64,000 nucleotides of DNA from Deltaproteobacteria bacterium. GTDB taxonomy: Bacteria; Myxococcota_A; UBA9042; DTJE01. Both the position numbers and the translations under genes were made by a program. This document shows, in pieces, positions 7,734-16,229 of the stretch (positions within the stretch are counted from its first letter, which is position 1; each line of letters opens with the position of its first letter). The stretch is taken from the NCBI GenBank assembly GCA_029555025.1, contig JAKPTZ010000030.1, positions 62,001-126,000 of the forward strand, read 5' to 3'. The notes below the pieces were generated by a model that was not told the DNA's origin, ran no database searches, and saw only the letters and a program-made list of their open reading frames with translations.

Positions 7734-8870
7734 CTAACCGGCGTCGATGTCAATCCGACTTTGTTCGCCGATCACGGCGTCCGCCACATATCTCAGTTGT
7801 GATCGTGAGAGTCCGGGGAAGATTGGGATCGACAGGGCCGTCGCCGACGTAAGTTCGGCCTGGGGACAGTCGCCGTGCCTGCCGCCAAGGTCGACGAAGC
7901 ATTCCTGAAGATGCAGGCAGAGCGGGTAGTAGATCGCCCAGCCGATGCCGGCGGCGTCAAGCCGGTCGATTACTTCCTGGCGCCTGTCCGGAATCGTCAG
8001 CGTGTATTGGTTCCACACATGGCGGCTGCCGGAAGCGGCTCGCGGCAGCCGGAGCATCCCGGCTTCCTCGGCCGGACGCAGCAGGCGTTCATAGGTGGCG
8101 GCGTTCATCTGGCGTTCGGATGTCCAAGTGTCCAGATGATCCAGCTTGGCCAGAAGTATCGCTGCCTGAATCTCGTCAAGCCTGAAGTTGCCCCCCACAA
8201 GCGCGTGGAAATATCTGGGCTGAGACCCGTGATTGCGAAGTCGCCTCAGGCGCTCGGCCAGCGCCTCGTCGTTAGTCGTGACGAGCCCGCCGTCACCGGC
8301 AGCGCCAAGGTTTTTTGACGGAAAGAAGGAAAAGCATCCTACTGTACCCATGGATCCGGCCCGCCGTCCATGCCACTCGGCGCCAATTGCCTGGGCGGCA
8401 TCCTCGATTACCGGGATGCCGCGTGTCCGGGCGATCTGGTCGATGCGATCCATGTCAGCGCATTGGCCGAACAGGTGGACGACGATCACGGCCGCCGTTT
8501 TCGGGGTTATGGCCGCCTCGAGCGCGTCCGGATCAAGGTTGAATGTGCCTGGCACGATATCGGCGAATCGCGGGATGGCCCCGACGCGGCTGATTGCTCC
8601 GGCTGTCGCGAAAAATGAATATGTCGTGGTGACGACTTCGTCCCCGGGCCCGATTCCCAGCGCCATCAGGGCCATCAGAAGCGCGTCGGTTCCGGACGAA
8701 ACGCCGATTGCGTGGTTGACGCCGCAGTACGCAGACAGCGCGATCTCCAGTTCGGAAACGGCCGGCCCCAGGATGTAGCGTCCCGATCGGAGTACCTTTA
8801 TCGCAGCGGCCTCGATGTCCGCGCCGATGTTCCTGTGCTGAATCGTCGGGTCAAGCAGCGGTACTTTCAT
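7734..8870 (-). CDS. wbpE: DegT/DnrJ/EryC1-type sugar aminotransferase (WbpE-like)
   Basis: A 378-residue PLP enzyme of the sugar aminotransferase family. It starts VPLLDPTIQHRNIGADIEAA and has GVSSGTDALLMALMALGIG and DAAQAIGAEWHGRRAGSMG. The PLP lysine lies in FSFFPSKNLGAAGDGG, followed by RLRNHGSQPRY. With wbpA, wbpB and wbpD in the same operon, the likely reaction is transamination of UDP-2-acetamido-2-deoxy-3-oxo-glucuronate at C3. The start at 8870 is preferred over far upstream codons because GGAGG sits before it and the family N-terminus begins there. It lies 19 bases after wbpD and is the last gene of the operon. Confidence 0.9.
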   Translation of the reverse strand: MKVPLLDPTIQHRNIGADIEAAAIKVLRSGRYILGPAVSELEIALSAYCGVNHAIGVSSGTDALLMALMALGIGPGDEVVTTTYSFFATAGAISRVGAIPRFADIVPGTFNLDPDALEAAITPKTAAVIVVHLFGQCADMDRIDQIARTRGIPVIEDAAQAIGAEWHGRRAGSMGTVGCFSFFPSKNLGAAGDGGLVTTNDEALAERLRRLRNHGSQPRYFHALVGGNFRLDEIQAAILLAKLDHLDTWTSERQMNAATYERLLRPAEEAGMLRLPRAASGSRHVWNQYTLTIPDRRQEVIDRLDAAGIGWAIYYPLCLHLQECFVDLGGRHGDCPQAELTSATALSIPIFPGLSRSQLRYVADAVIGEQSRIDIDAG

Positions 8871-8889
8871 CTGACCTCCGGAAGCCTGG

Positions 8890-9519
8890 TCAATCGGCCC
8901 GGACAACGTGGCCGTCAGTCGATATCGTGTAAGTCCCTCGACAGGCCCCGTCGTCTTCGGAAGGAGCCTGGCACGTCGCCCTGCCGTCATGGAAGTCCAG
9001 CCTGCGACCGCACTGGCAGACCCACCCGATCTGCCTGGCCGGGTTGCCGACGACCATGGCATATGCGGGCACCTCGGTCGTGACAACGGCGCCGGCCCCG
9101 ACGAAGCAGTATTCGCCAAGGTCGTGCCCGCAGACGATCACCGCGCCCGCCCCAATTGACGCGCCGCGGTCGACGCAGGTCTTCTGGAACGCCGAATGGC
9201 GGATGATTCCGGCACGCGGAAGCGGCCACGAAAGGTTGGTGAAAGTCATTGACGGCCCGCAGAAGACCAGATCCTTCAGCGTGACTCCGTCGTAAATGCT
9301 CACGTTGTTCTGAATCCTGCATCCGTTGCCGATGATGGCCGCGGAACCGACAAACACGTTCTGGCCCAGGCTTGTTCCGTCGCCGATGCGCGCCCCGGCC
9401 ATCACATGGCAGCCGTGCCAGATCCTGGCGCCGCGGCCGATGTTCGGATCAACCCGGCCGTTGTCGGGGGTTTCCCCGTCGATGAAGGCCGATTCATGGG
9501 CGAAGTAAGGCTTGTCCAT
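8890..9519 (-). CDS. wbpD: Left-handed beta-helix N-acetyltransferase (WbpD-like)
   Basis: A 209-residue hexapeptide-repeat acyltransferase. Residues from about 20 to 160 show repeated isoleucine- and valine-rich turns such as ARIWHGCHVMAGARIGDGTS and NVFVGSAAIIGNGCRIQNNV, and end with VVGNPARQIGWVCQCG. The last section has Cys pairs (CQCG, later Cys residues), as seen in several WbpD-like enzymes. The inferred reaction is acetylation of the 3-amino group to give UDP-2,3-diacetamido-2,3-dideoxyglucuronate. The ATG at 9519 follows GGAGG. Confidence 0.88.
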   Translation of the reverse strand: MDKPYFAHESAFIDGETPDNGRVDPNIGRGARIWHGCHVMAGARIGDGTSLGQNVFVGSAAIIGNGCRIQNNVSIYDGVTLKDLVFCGPSMTFTNLSWPLPRAGIIRHSAFQKTCVDRGASIGAGAVIVCGHDLGEYCFVGAGAVVTTEVPAYAMVVGNPARQIGWVCQCGRRLDFHDGRATCQAPSEDDGACRGTYTISTDGHVVRAD

Positions 9520-9538
9520 CGCTTTGCCTCCAGTCGGG

Positions 9539-10840
9539 TCAGGCCTTGACGACTTTTTCGGACGGCTGCCTGAAGACACCCCTGGTGTCGATGATCAGAC
9601 GGGCCCTTTGAAGAAGGTCATCCCAGTCAACATCGTCGTGTTCCGTCGAAATCAGTACGGCATCGAAATCCCCGGCGGTCGCGGGATCGACGCTCTTGCG
9701 TCCCATGAAGCGCGAGTATTCGCGGGAGGGCGGGATTACAGGTATGTGCGGGTCGTGGTAGCTGACCGTCACGCCCTGCTGTTCCAGCAGATCCATCAGC
9801 CGGTAGCTCGGGCTTTCCCGGGCATCGTCCATGTTCTTTTTGTAGGCAAGTCCGACGATCAGTATCGTCGAACCGGCAAGGCCGCGTCCACGCTGGGAAA
9901 AGGCTTCCATGGTGCGGGAAACGACGTATGCCGGCATGGCCCGGTTGACCTGGCCGGCCGTCTCGATGAATCTCGAATAGACTTCGTATTCGCGTGCCTT
10001 CCACGTGAGGTAGAAAGGATCAATCGGGATGCAGTGTCCGCCGATCCCCGGTCCCGGCGTGAACTTCATGAAGCCGAACGGCTTGGTTGCCGCCGCATCG
10101 ATTGCCTCCCACACGTCGATGCCCATGCGCGTGAAAACTACCTTCAGTTCGTTGACCAGCGCAATGTTGACGGCACGGAAGGTGTTTTCCAGTATCTTCG
10201 CCGCCTCGGCCACTCGGGTCGAACTGACGGGCACGACGCGACGGATCACCTGGCCGTAAAGAGCCACCGCAGCTTCCCGGGCGTATTCGCAGTCGGCCCC
10301 GACCACTTTCGGGATGGTTTCGCATTCGTATTCGCTGTTGTTCGGATCTTCCCTCTCCGGGGAGTAGGCAAGCCAGAAGTCCCGGTCGGCCTTCAGTCCG
10401 CTTCCCTCTTCCAGGACAGGTTTCATGACCTCGACCGTCGTCCCCGGATAGGTGGTCGATTCCAGGATGATCATCTGGCCGGGACGCATGTTGGCCGCGA
10501 TGTCACGACATGAGCCGATGACGAATGTCATATCAGGCTCGAGATTCTGGTTGAGCGGGGTGGGAACGCAGACAAGGACGGCGTCGCACTTCGCGACCAT
10601 GGAGAAGTCGGACGTCGGCGTGAATCCGGCTTTGAGGAAGCCGGTGATTTTATCATCGGGAATATGCTTGATATAAGTTTTGCCCTGTTTCAGCGTGCGA
10701 ACCTTCGAATCATCCGTATCCAGTCCGATTACCGTGAATCCCTTCCGGATGAATGCGTCCGCCAGCGGGAGTCCGACGTAGCCCAGTCCGAGTATGCCAA
10801 TGACGGCCGTCCTGTCGTGTATCCTGTCAATGAGGTTCAT
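9539..10840 (-). CDS. wbpA: UDP-N-acetyl-D-glucosamine 6-dehydrogenase (WbpA-like)
   Basis: A 433-residue nucleotide-sugar dehydrogenase with three domains. The NAD-binding Rossmann motif is GILGLGYVGLPLADAF at about residues 17-32. The middle region contains ILESTTYPGTT and LAYSPEREDPNN, and the catalytic loop is GPGIGGHCIPIDPFYL. The C-terminal UDP-binding domain has LIVGLAYKKNMDDARESPS. The YSPEREDPNN form is typical of the WbpA branch that oxidises UDP-GlcNAc to UDP-GlcNAcA. The ATG is directly adjacent to the stop of the upstream dehydratase gene, suggesting translational coupling. Confidence 0.92.
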   Translation of the reverse strand: MNLIDRIHDRTAVIGILGLGYVGLPLADAFIRKGFTVIGLDTDDSKVRTLKQGKTYIKHIPDDKITGFLKAGFTPTSDFSMVAKCDAVLVCVPTPLNQNLEPDMTFVIGSCRDIAANMRPGQMIILESTTYPGTTVEVMKPVLEEGSGLKADRDFWLAYSPEREDPNNSEYECETIPKVVGADCEYAREAAVALYGQVIRRVVPVSSTRVAEAAKILENTFRAVNIALVNELKVVFTRMGIDVWEAIDAAATKPFGFMKFTPGPGIGGHCIPIDPFYLTWKAREYEVYSRFIETAGQVNRAMPAYVVSRTMEAFSQRGRGLAGSTILIVGLAYKKNMDDARESPSYRLMDLLEQQGVTVSYHDPHIPVIPPSREYSRFMGRKSVDPATAGDFDAVLISTEHDDVDWDDLLQRARLIIDTRGVFRQPSEKVVKA

Positions 10841-11881
10841 TCATTCTCCGTTGCTCTGGCAGAACCCTTGCTGAAGACCGATGTCCATCGAGGCAAGGAT
10901 ACACCTGATTTCATGCGCTTCGGAAGACGCCGGCAGCCGAAGCAGCGCGTTCAGGCCCGATTTGAATGCCCCGGCATCGATCAGCCGGGCCCGGTTGACG
11001 TAAAGGCCGGGAATCCCGGTGAAAATGCAGTCCTTCTCTTCGATCGGGTTCTCCTCGGTCAGCTTCTCCCCGGGCCGGAGTCCTGTATAGACGATTTCCA
11101 GGTTCAGCCCGGATTCGCGAATCATTTCGGAGGCCAGGTCGGCAATCCTGACGGGCTCGCCCATGTCGAGCGTGAATATGTCGCCGTGCGCCCCGGTCGT
11201 TGCAGCGACAAGAACCAGCCTGGCAGCGTCCGGAATGTCGATGAAGTAACGAGTGGCTTCGGGATGCGTTACCGTCAGCGGAACCCTCCGCTCTATCTGC
11301 CGCCTGAATGTCGGAATGACCGAACCGCGGGAATCGCGGACGTTTCCGAAGCGGACGCTGGAATAGCTGGTATCGGGATACTCGTCGGCACAAATCCGGA
11401 CAGCCAGTTCAGCCACGCGCTTGGTCGCACCCATAATCGAACACGGCCGGAAGGCCTTGTCGGTCGAAAGGTTCACGAATGCGGCGGCCCCGTGCCTGCC
11501 GGCCTCGGATGCGACGCACATGGTTCCGCGTACGTTGTTTCCGACGGCCTCCCAGGCGTTGTCTTCCATCATCGGGACGTGCTTGTAGGCGGCCGCATGG
11601 ATTACCACGTCTGGCCTCAAAGTCTCGAAGATGCGGCCAATCCGTGAGTTGTCGCGCACGTCACCAACAATACAGGTGGTCGGAACCTCGGGGAAGAGCC
11701 AGGAAATTTCGTCGGCAAGCAGGAAGATCTCGGTTTCGTCGATGTCAAGGAGTACCAGCCTGGACGGGCCCATCGCGGCGACCTGCCGGCAAAGCTCGGA
11801 TCCAATCGAACCCCCGGCGCCCGTCACCAGAGTCACCCTGCCTGGAAACCTGGTGGCTTGCGTTGGATTTGGAAGATTCAC
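10841..11881 (-). CDS. Short CapD/FlaA1-type nucleotide-sugar 4,6-dehydratase (SDR)
   Basis: A 346-residue extended SDR of the polysaccharide_synt_2 family. It has the NAD(P)-binding motif VTLVTGAGGSIGSELCRQV near residue 17, the HAAAYKHVPMMEDN segment, and the catalytic region STDKAFRPCSIMGATKRVAE. A later segment is TGLRPGEKLTEE. It lacks the N-terminal membrane domain of long WbpM/CapD proteins. The inferred role is C4,C6-dehydration of UDP-GlcNAc or a related sugar, supplying a second sugar nucleotide for a surface polysaccharide. The start is GTG at 11881, with a G-run about 11 bases upstream. Confidence 0.85.
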   Translation of the reverse strand: MNLPNPTQATRFPGRVTLVTGAGGSIGSELCRQVAAMGPSRLVLLDIDETEIFLLADEISWLFPEVPTTCIVGDVRDNSRIGRIFETLRPDVVIHAAAYKHVPMMEDNAWEAVGNNVRGTMCVASEAGRHGAAAFVNLSTDKAFRPCSIMGATKRVAELAVRICADEYPDTSYSSVRFGNVRDSRGSVIPTFRRQIERRVPLTVTHPEATRYFIDIPDAARLVLVAATTGAHGDIFTLDMGEPVRIADLASEMIRESGLNLEIVYTGLRPGEKLTEENPIEEKDCIFTGIPGLYVNRARLIDAGAFKSGLNALLRLPASSEAHEIRCILASMDIGLQQGFCQSNGE

Positions 11882-11902
11882 CTGATATGTGCCCCCGGAA
11901 GA

Positions 11903-12934
11903 TCAAAGCCGAACCGTCATCCCCGTCCGCGCCGACTCGTAGATCGCCAGTATCAGTCGAACCGACCTGCGCCCCTCGAGGCCGTCCGGAATAGTACAGT
12001 CCCCGCCCCGCAGCCCGGCGATCACCTGTCTGTAAAAGCCGGCGTGTCCGTGGCCATAGACGGTCGGCGGAGCATATCCGGCCGAGGCGGCCGGCATGTC
12101 GGACGGGAGCTCCCGGTCGAATTTCCAGTCGGCTATCGTGTTAAGCGCAACCCCACCAAGCCTGGCCGTGCCCGTTTCCCCCATCAGGGTGAAAGAGCCT
12201 TCCAGATTGGCCGGATGGACGAGCATGGTCACGTTTATTGACCCGATGGCGCCGCTTCTGAAGCGGATGACGGCCGAACCGGTGTCCTCGGCCTCGATGT
12301 TTCTGCCCAGGGTTCCCGTGATTGCGGTCACCTGTTCCGGATCCCCCATCATCCACTGCATCAAATCGACGTAGTGGCAGGCCTGGTTCATGAAGGCGCC
12401 ACCGTCCATCTCCAGGGTGCCGCGCCACGGTGCCTCGTCGTAATAGGCCTGGGGCCTTGTCCAGAAGACGTTTGCCTGTCCCATGAAAAGGCGTCCGAAG
12501 CGGCCGTCTTCAAGGGCCTGTCGCATCAGCAGGACGGTGGGGTTCAAGCGGTTCTGCAGCATCACGAAAAGCCTGCGCCGCAGCCTCGAACAAGTCTCGA
12601 TCATGCGATCGACCGAAAGGACGTCGATTCCGGCAGGCTTCTCGGTCAGTACGTGGAATCCGTGTTCGGCGGCAAGTATTCCGTGCCGCGGGTGCAGGCC
12701 GGAGGGAGTACATATGGACACGCAATCGAATCCGCCATCCCTCAGCATCGCCTCGTAATCCGTGTATGCCCTGGCGCCCTCCGTCATTCCGGCGGTGGCC
12801 CGGGCCCTCTCGGGGACGATGTCGCACACAGCCGCAATCGTGGCTTCCTGCTCGGCCGACCGAAGGGCCTCTACGTGGAACCTGGATATGCGTCCGCACC
12901 CGACCAGCGCGAAACCAATCCGCTTTTCCCGCAT
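11903..12934 (-). CDS. wbpB: Gfo/Idh/MocA-type oxidoreductase (WbpB-like)
   Basis: A 343-residue NAD-dependent sugar oxidoreductase. It shows GFALVGCGRISRFHVEAL at the N-terminus, the conserved EKP in HVLTEKPAGIDV, and the catalytic-domain motif GGAFMNQACHYVDLMQWMMG. In this operon the likely step is oxidation of C3 of UDP-GlcNAcA, giving the keto sugar that WbpE aminates. As the family is broad, the substrate is inferred from neighbours. A G-rich ribosome site precedes the ATG at 12934; tatA ends 16 bases upstream. Confidence 0.85.
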   Translation of the reverse strand: MREKRIGFALVGCGRISRFHVEALRSAEQEATIAAVCDIVPERARATAGMTEGARAYTDYEAMLRDGGFDCVSICTPSGLHPRHGILAAEHGFHVLTEKPAGIDVLSVDRMIETCSRLRRRLFVMLQNRLNPTVLLMRQALEDGRFGRLFMGQANVFWTRPQAYYDEAPWRGTLEMDGGAFMNQACHYVDLMQWMMGDPEQVTAITGTLGRNIEAEDTGSAVIRFRSGAIGSINVTMLVHPANLEGSFTLMGETGTARLGGVALNTIADWKFDRELPSDMPAASAGYAPPTVYGHGHAGFYRQVIAGLRGGDCTIPDGLEGRRSVRLILAIYESARTGMTVRL

Positions 12935-12950
12935 CGGCGATCCCCCGGTT

Positions 12951-13130
12951 TCAGTTTCCGCGTCCGTCCCCGTCGTCCGGCGCCCTGTCCGGTTCCTCGC
13001 CTTTCAGGCCCTTCCTGAAGGCGTGAATTCCCTTTCCCAGTCCGCCAAGCGCCTTCGGGATTCTGGATGCACCGAAAACCAGCACTGCCACGAGCAGGAT
13101 CAGCAGAATCTCCTTAAGCCCGATTCCCAT
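12951..13130 (-). CDS. tatA: Sec-independent protein translocase subunit TatA/TatE
   Basis: A 59-residue protein with the complete TatA layout. A short periplasmic N-terminus leads into a hydrophobic helix (KEILLILLVAVLVFG), the hinge SRIPKALGGLGKGI, an amphipathic helix with FRKGLKG, and a short acidic tail. TatA forms the pore of the twin-arginine export system with TatB and TatC; neither of these is in the window. AGGAGAT precedes the ATG. It lies 12 bases after pepF and 16 before wbpB on the same strand, an unusual place for a tat gene. Confidence 0.9.
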   Translation of the reverse strand: MGIGLKEILLILLVAVLVFGASRIPKALGGLGKGIHAFRKGLKGEEPDRAPDDGDGRGN

Positions 13131-13142
13131 GGATATCTCCTG

Positions 13143-15122
13143 TCAGGGCTGACCGACAAGTGCGTCGATCTGATCCAGTGTCGCGGCGAACAGGTCGAAA
13201 GTGGCCTGCATCGCGTCGCTCTTCGTCAGGTCGACGCCGGCCTTCTTAAGGGTTTCAACCGGGAAGTCCGAGTTCGCGTCGCCCAGGAACTTCAGGTAGC
13301 GATCCAGTTCTGCCTGCCCGCCTTCCCGGACTGCCCGCGAAAGGGCGATCGCCGACATCAGGCCGGTCGCGTACTGGAATACGTAGTAGTTGTAATAGAA
13401 GTGCGGGATGTAGGCCCATTCCCAGTGATCGTCCGGGCCAATCTGGAAGTCCGGTCCGTAGTATTCGCGTATCAGTCCGCCGTAGATCTCGCCCAGCCTT
13501 TCCGCCGTCAGGGCACCGCCCTTTTCGACTTCCTGGTGAATCAGCAGTTCGAATTCGGCGAACATGACCTGCCGGAATACGGTCGTCCTGATGTTCTCCA
13601 TGCGCTTGTTCAGAAGGTAGAGCTTCTCTTCCTTAGTCGAAGCGTTTTTCAGGAGGTAGTCGAGCAGCATTTCCTCGTTGAAGGTGCTCGCGATTTCGGC
13701 CAGGAAAATCGGCGTGTCGGCGTTGACGAACTCCTGGCTGGCCCCCGCCAGGTGGAAGTGAAGCGCGTGGCCGAATTCATGTGCAAGGGTGAAGACGTCG
13801 TCAAGTTCGTTCTGGAAGTTCAGGAAAACCATCGGCGGCTGGCGCCAGGCGCCGTTGCAGAACGCGCCGGATCTCTTGCCTTCGCACGGATAGACGTCAA
13901 CCCGCCTGTTGTTCAGGTCGAGTCCCTCGGCCAGAACCTTGTTGTACTCCGGCCCCATCGATTCAAGGGCGGCCTTCGTCATCGCGACCCCTTCCTCGTA
14001 GCTGACGCTGCGGTCGCTGGTCGGGAAAAGCGGAACGTAAAGGTCGTAGTAGTTCACTTCCTGGATTCCAAGGATCCTGCGGCGCAGTTCGACGTACCTG
14101 TGAAGCGTCCTGGGAAGGTTGTCGTGCGTCGTCTTCAGCAGGGTCATATACACATCGACCGGTACCGCGTTTGCGTCCAGGGCCGATTCGACCGTCGAGC
14201 CGTAGTTACGTGCCCTGGCGTTAAGAATGTTGGTCTTGACCTGGATGTCGAGCGACGCGGCGAAAGACCTGGAGTACGACTTCAGCGTGGAGAAGAACTT
14301 CGCAACCGCCTCGCGCCGGACGTTGCGATCCCTGGAACCCCTGAATTTGGGAAAGCTGGCCATTGTCAGGGACTGGGGCTTGCCGTCCTCGCCGACGGTA
14401 TCGGGGAACTTCACGTCCGACTCAAGCGCGCCGTGCATGAACGAAGGGGTCGCCTGCAGGTCCCCGGTCAGCGCGAGCAGCCTTTCCTGCTCCGGGGGGA
14501 GCACGTGGGGCTTGCGCCTTATCAGGTCGTCGATCCAGTGCGTGTACTTCTGGAGTCCCGGAAGCGTCCCGACCATTGCCTTCAATGCCGTCGGGTCGAT
14601 TGAAAGAAGCATCGGCTCGACGAACGACGAAGCCTCGGCGAATTTCGTTTCCAGACCCTGGATTCGATCCAGCCTGGCCTTGTGTGCCGCCGACTCCCGT
14701 CCGGTCGAATAGAACGCGTAGGCATAGACTCCCATCGATTCAAGCTGGCGCTTCACGTCAAAAACGATTTCGAGGCATGCAAGGAGTGATGCCGGGTCGG
14801 TGGTAATCGTCTGCCGGCACGGCTCGATGGTCTTCAGCGCCGCGGATGCCTTGACGAAAGCTGCCTCCCAGGCTTCATCGTTTTCGTACATGTACGAAAG
14901 ATCCCACGTGAATTCCTTCGGAATCCGGCTGCGCGGCATGTTTCCGGCCGGAGTGAACCCGCCGTTTGCCTTGTCCGTTGTCTTCATTTCCTTCTCCACC
15001 GGTTCGGTTGCCGGCTGCTGTTCGGCGCCCGTCCCTTCGGCAGGCTTGCCGGAAGAGCATCCGACCGCAAATGAAAGTGTCGTGGCCGCGATGGCGGCGG
15101 CAATCATCTTTTCCGGACGCAT
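13143..15122 (-). CDS. pepF: Oligoendopeptidase F-type M3 metallopeptidase, predicted lipoprotein
   Basis: A 659-residue peptidase. The zinc motif is HEFGH at residues 448-452 in LAHEFGHALHFHLAG, with the downstream Glu in AEIASTFNEEMLLDYLL. The N-terminal part matches PepF: MPRSRIPKEFTWDLSYMYEN and YAFYSTGRESAAHKARLD. Unlike most PepF enzymes, which are cytoplasmic, this one begins with a hydrophobic segment ending in a lipobox (SFAVGCSSG, Cys 22) and a short linker. It is therefore predicted to act outside the inner membrane on oligopeptides. GGGAGGAA precedes the ATG at 15122. It appears to be the first gene of the operon with tatA and the wbp genes. Confidence 0.88.
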   Translation of the reverse strand: MRPEKMIAAAIAATTLSFAVGCSSGKPAEGTGAEQQPATEPVEKEMKTTDKANGGFTPAGNMPRSRIPKEFTWDLSYMYENDEAWEAAFVKASAALKTIEPCRQTITTDPASLLACLEIVFDVKRQLESMGVYAYAFYSTGRESAAHKARLDRIQGLETKFAEASSFVEPMLLSIDPTALKAMVGTLPGLQKYTHWIDDLIRRKPHVLPPEQERLLALTGDLQATPSFMHGALESDVKFPDTVGEDGKPQSLTMASFPKFRGSRDRNVRREAVAKFFSTLKSYSRSFAASLDIQVKTNILNARARNYGSTVESALDANAVPVDVYMTLLKTTHDNLPRTLHRYVELRRRILGIQEVNYYDLYVPLFPTSDRSVSYEEGVAMTKAALESMGPEYNKVLAEGLDLNNRRVDVYPCEGKRSGAFCNGAWRQPPMVFLNFQNELDDVFTLAHEFGHALHFHLAGASQEFVNADTPIFLAEIASTFNEEMLLDYLLKNASTKEEKLYLLNKRMENIRTTVFRQVMFAEFELLIHQEVEKGGALTAERLGEIYGGLIREYYGPDFQIGPDDHWEWAYIPHFYYNYYVFQYATGLMSAIALSRAVREGGQAELDRYLKFLGDANSDFPVETLKKAGVDLTKSDAMQATFDLFAATLDQIDALVGQP

Positions 15123-15183
15123 CGGTTCCTCCCTTCTGCTTCGCGTGGCCACGGAATGGTATCACGTCGGCGACCGGCCGGTT

Positions 15184-15212
15184 TTGATTTTGTGTCGCGC
15201 TCATCGGTATTT
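15184..15212 (+). promoter_or_regulatory. Possible promoter for the LmbE-type gene
   Basis: TTGATT (15184-15189) is followed after 17 bases by GTATTT (15207-15212), in the 167-base divergent region before 15290. The -10 match is weak. Confidence 0.3.
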
Positions 15213-15289
15213 GACGTCGCGCCCAAGCTGTCGCAACATCGGCATGTCCCGGAGATTGCCCGCCGGAGCGGGCTGGAGGTTCCGGCATC

Positions 15290-16195
15290 ATGCAGTTCGC
15301 CCCCGTACCCGAAAAGCTGTTTTCGCCCGCATCGCGCGTGATGGTGATTCTGGCCCACCAGGACGACGAGGTTACCTTCGCCGGGCTGGTTCAGAGGCTG
15401 CCGCCCGGCTCCAGGTTCATGTGGGTTACGAACGGGGACGGCCTTTCCGACCAGCTCGGCATGGCCGATGCGGATTATGCCGAGATGAGGCGCAAGGAGA
15501 CCGTTCGAGCCATGGCGCTTGCCGGTTTCGGCGAAGACCGCCTCCGCTTTCTTGGACACGGAGAGAAGTCCATCTACGCCAGGCTGGCGTCGCTCGACGA
15601 TGCCCAGGCCATCACGGGGCGCGCGGAAACGCTTTCCTTCTTCAAGGATATTGCTGCCCAGGTCAACGCGGAGGTCGCGACCTTCCGTCCAGAATTCATC
15701 ATCACTCACGCATGGCAGGGCGGTCAGCCGGAACACGATCTTTCGCACCTGATGGCAGTGCTTGCGGCAAGAAGGATTCCCGGCTGCCAGGTTTTCGAGG
15801 TTCCCGAGTACGAACTGGCATATACGGTGTTCCTGCGCTTCGGTCCGTGGCGAACCGGCCCAGTTCACGAGATATGTCTTTCGGCGGCCGAGATGCAGGT
15901 CAAGAAGGCCATGCTTGCCTGTTATGTATCCCAGAGGCGCGGACTATTCCTTTCAAGGCTGCTGGCGATGGCCGGTGACGTCCTTGAGCGCGGGCGCGAG
16001 CTTGTGCTGAGGCGGCGCCTGAGGATGCCTTCCTTCCAGGCGCGGGAACATTTCGCCCCGGTACCCGTTTCAAGGGATTACCGAGTCCCCCCGCACGGGA
16101 TAGATCATCTGGAATACATCGGCGACGACTGGCAGAAAAAGCCCATGTCTTTCAGGAAGATGGTGCTTCCCGTCGTATGTGCTCTTGAACAGTGA
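15290..16195 (+). CDS. LmbE/PIG-L family deacetylase
   Basis: A 301-residue protein. The PIG-L zinc motif reads AHQDDE (usual form AHPDDE) at about residues 22-27, and the second metal and base residues are in GQPEHDLSH. Early on it has WVTNGDGLSD and RRKETVRAMALAGF, as in other family members that remove N-acetyl groups from GlcNAc-containing substrates. The C-terminal 100 residues diverge from typical small LmbE proteins. The substrate is unknown; a sugar intermediate of the neighbouring wbp pathway is possible but unproven. GGAGG at 15275 supports the ATG. Confidence 0.8.
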   Translation: MQFAPVPEKLFSPASRVMVILAHQDDEVTFAGLVQRLPPGSRFMWVTNGDGLSDQLGMADADYAEMRRKETVRAMALAGFGEDRLRFLGHGEKSIYARLASLDDAQAITGRAETLSFFKDIAAQVNAEVATFRPEFIITHAWQGGQPEHDLSHLMAVLAARRIPGCQVFEVPEYELAYTVFLRFGPWRTGPVHEICLSAAEMQVKKAMLACYVSQRRGLFLSRLLAMAGDVLERGRELVLRRRLRMPSFQAREHFAPVPVSRDYRVPPHGIDHLEYIGDDWQKKPMSFRKMVLPVVCALEQ

Positions 16196-16229
16196 TAAAA
16201 TGCCGCGAACCGCGTTTGGAGGATTGTCG

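Noticed and set aside
12762-14603. A 613-codon plus-strand frame
   Set aside because: Antisense to pepF, tatA and the start of wbpB, all of which are recognised.
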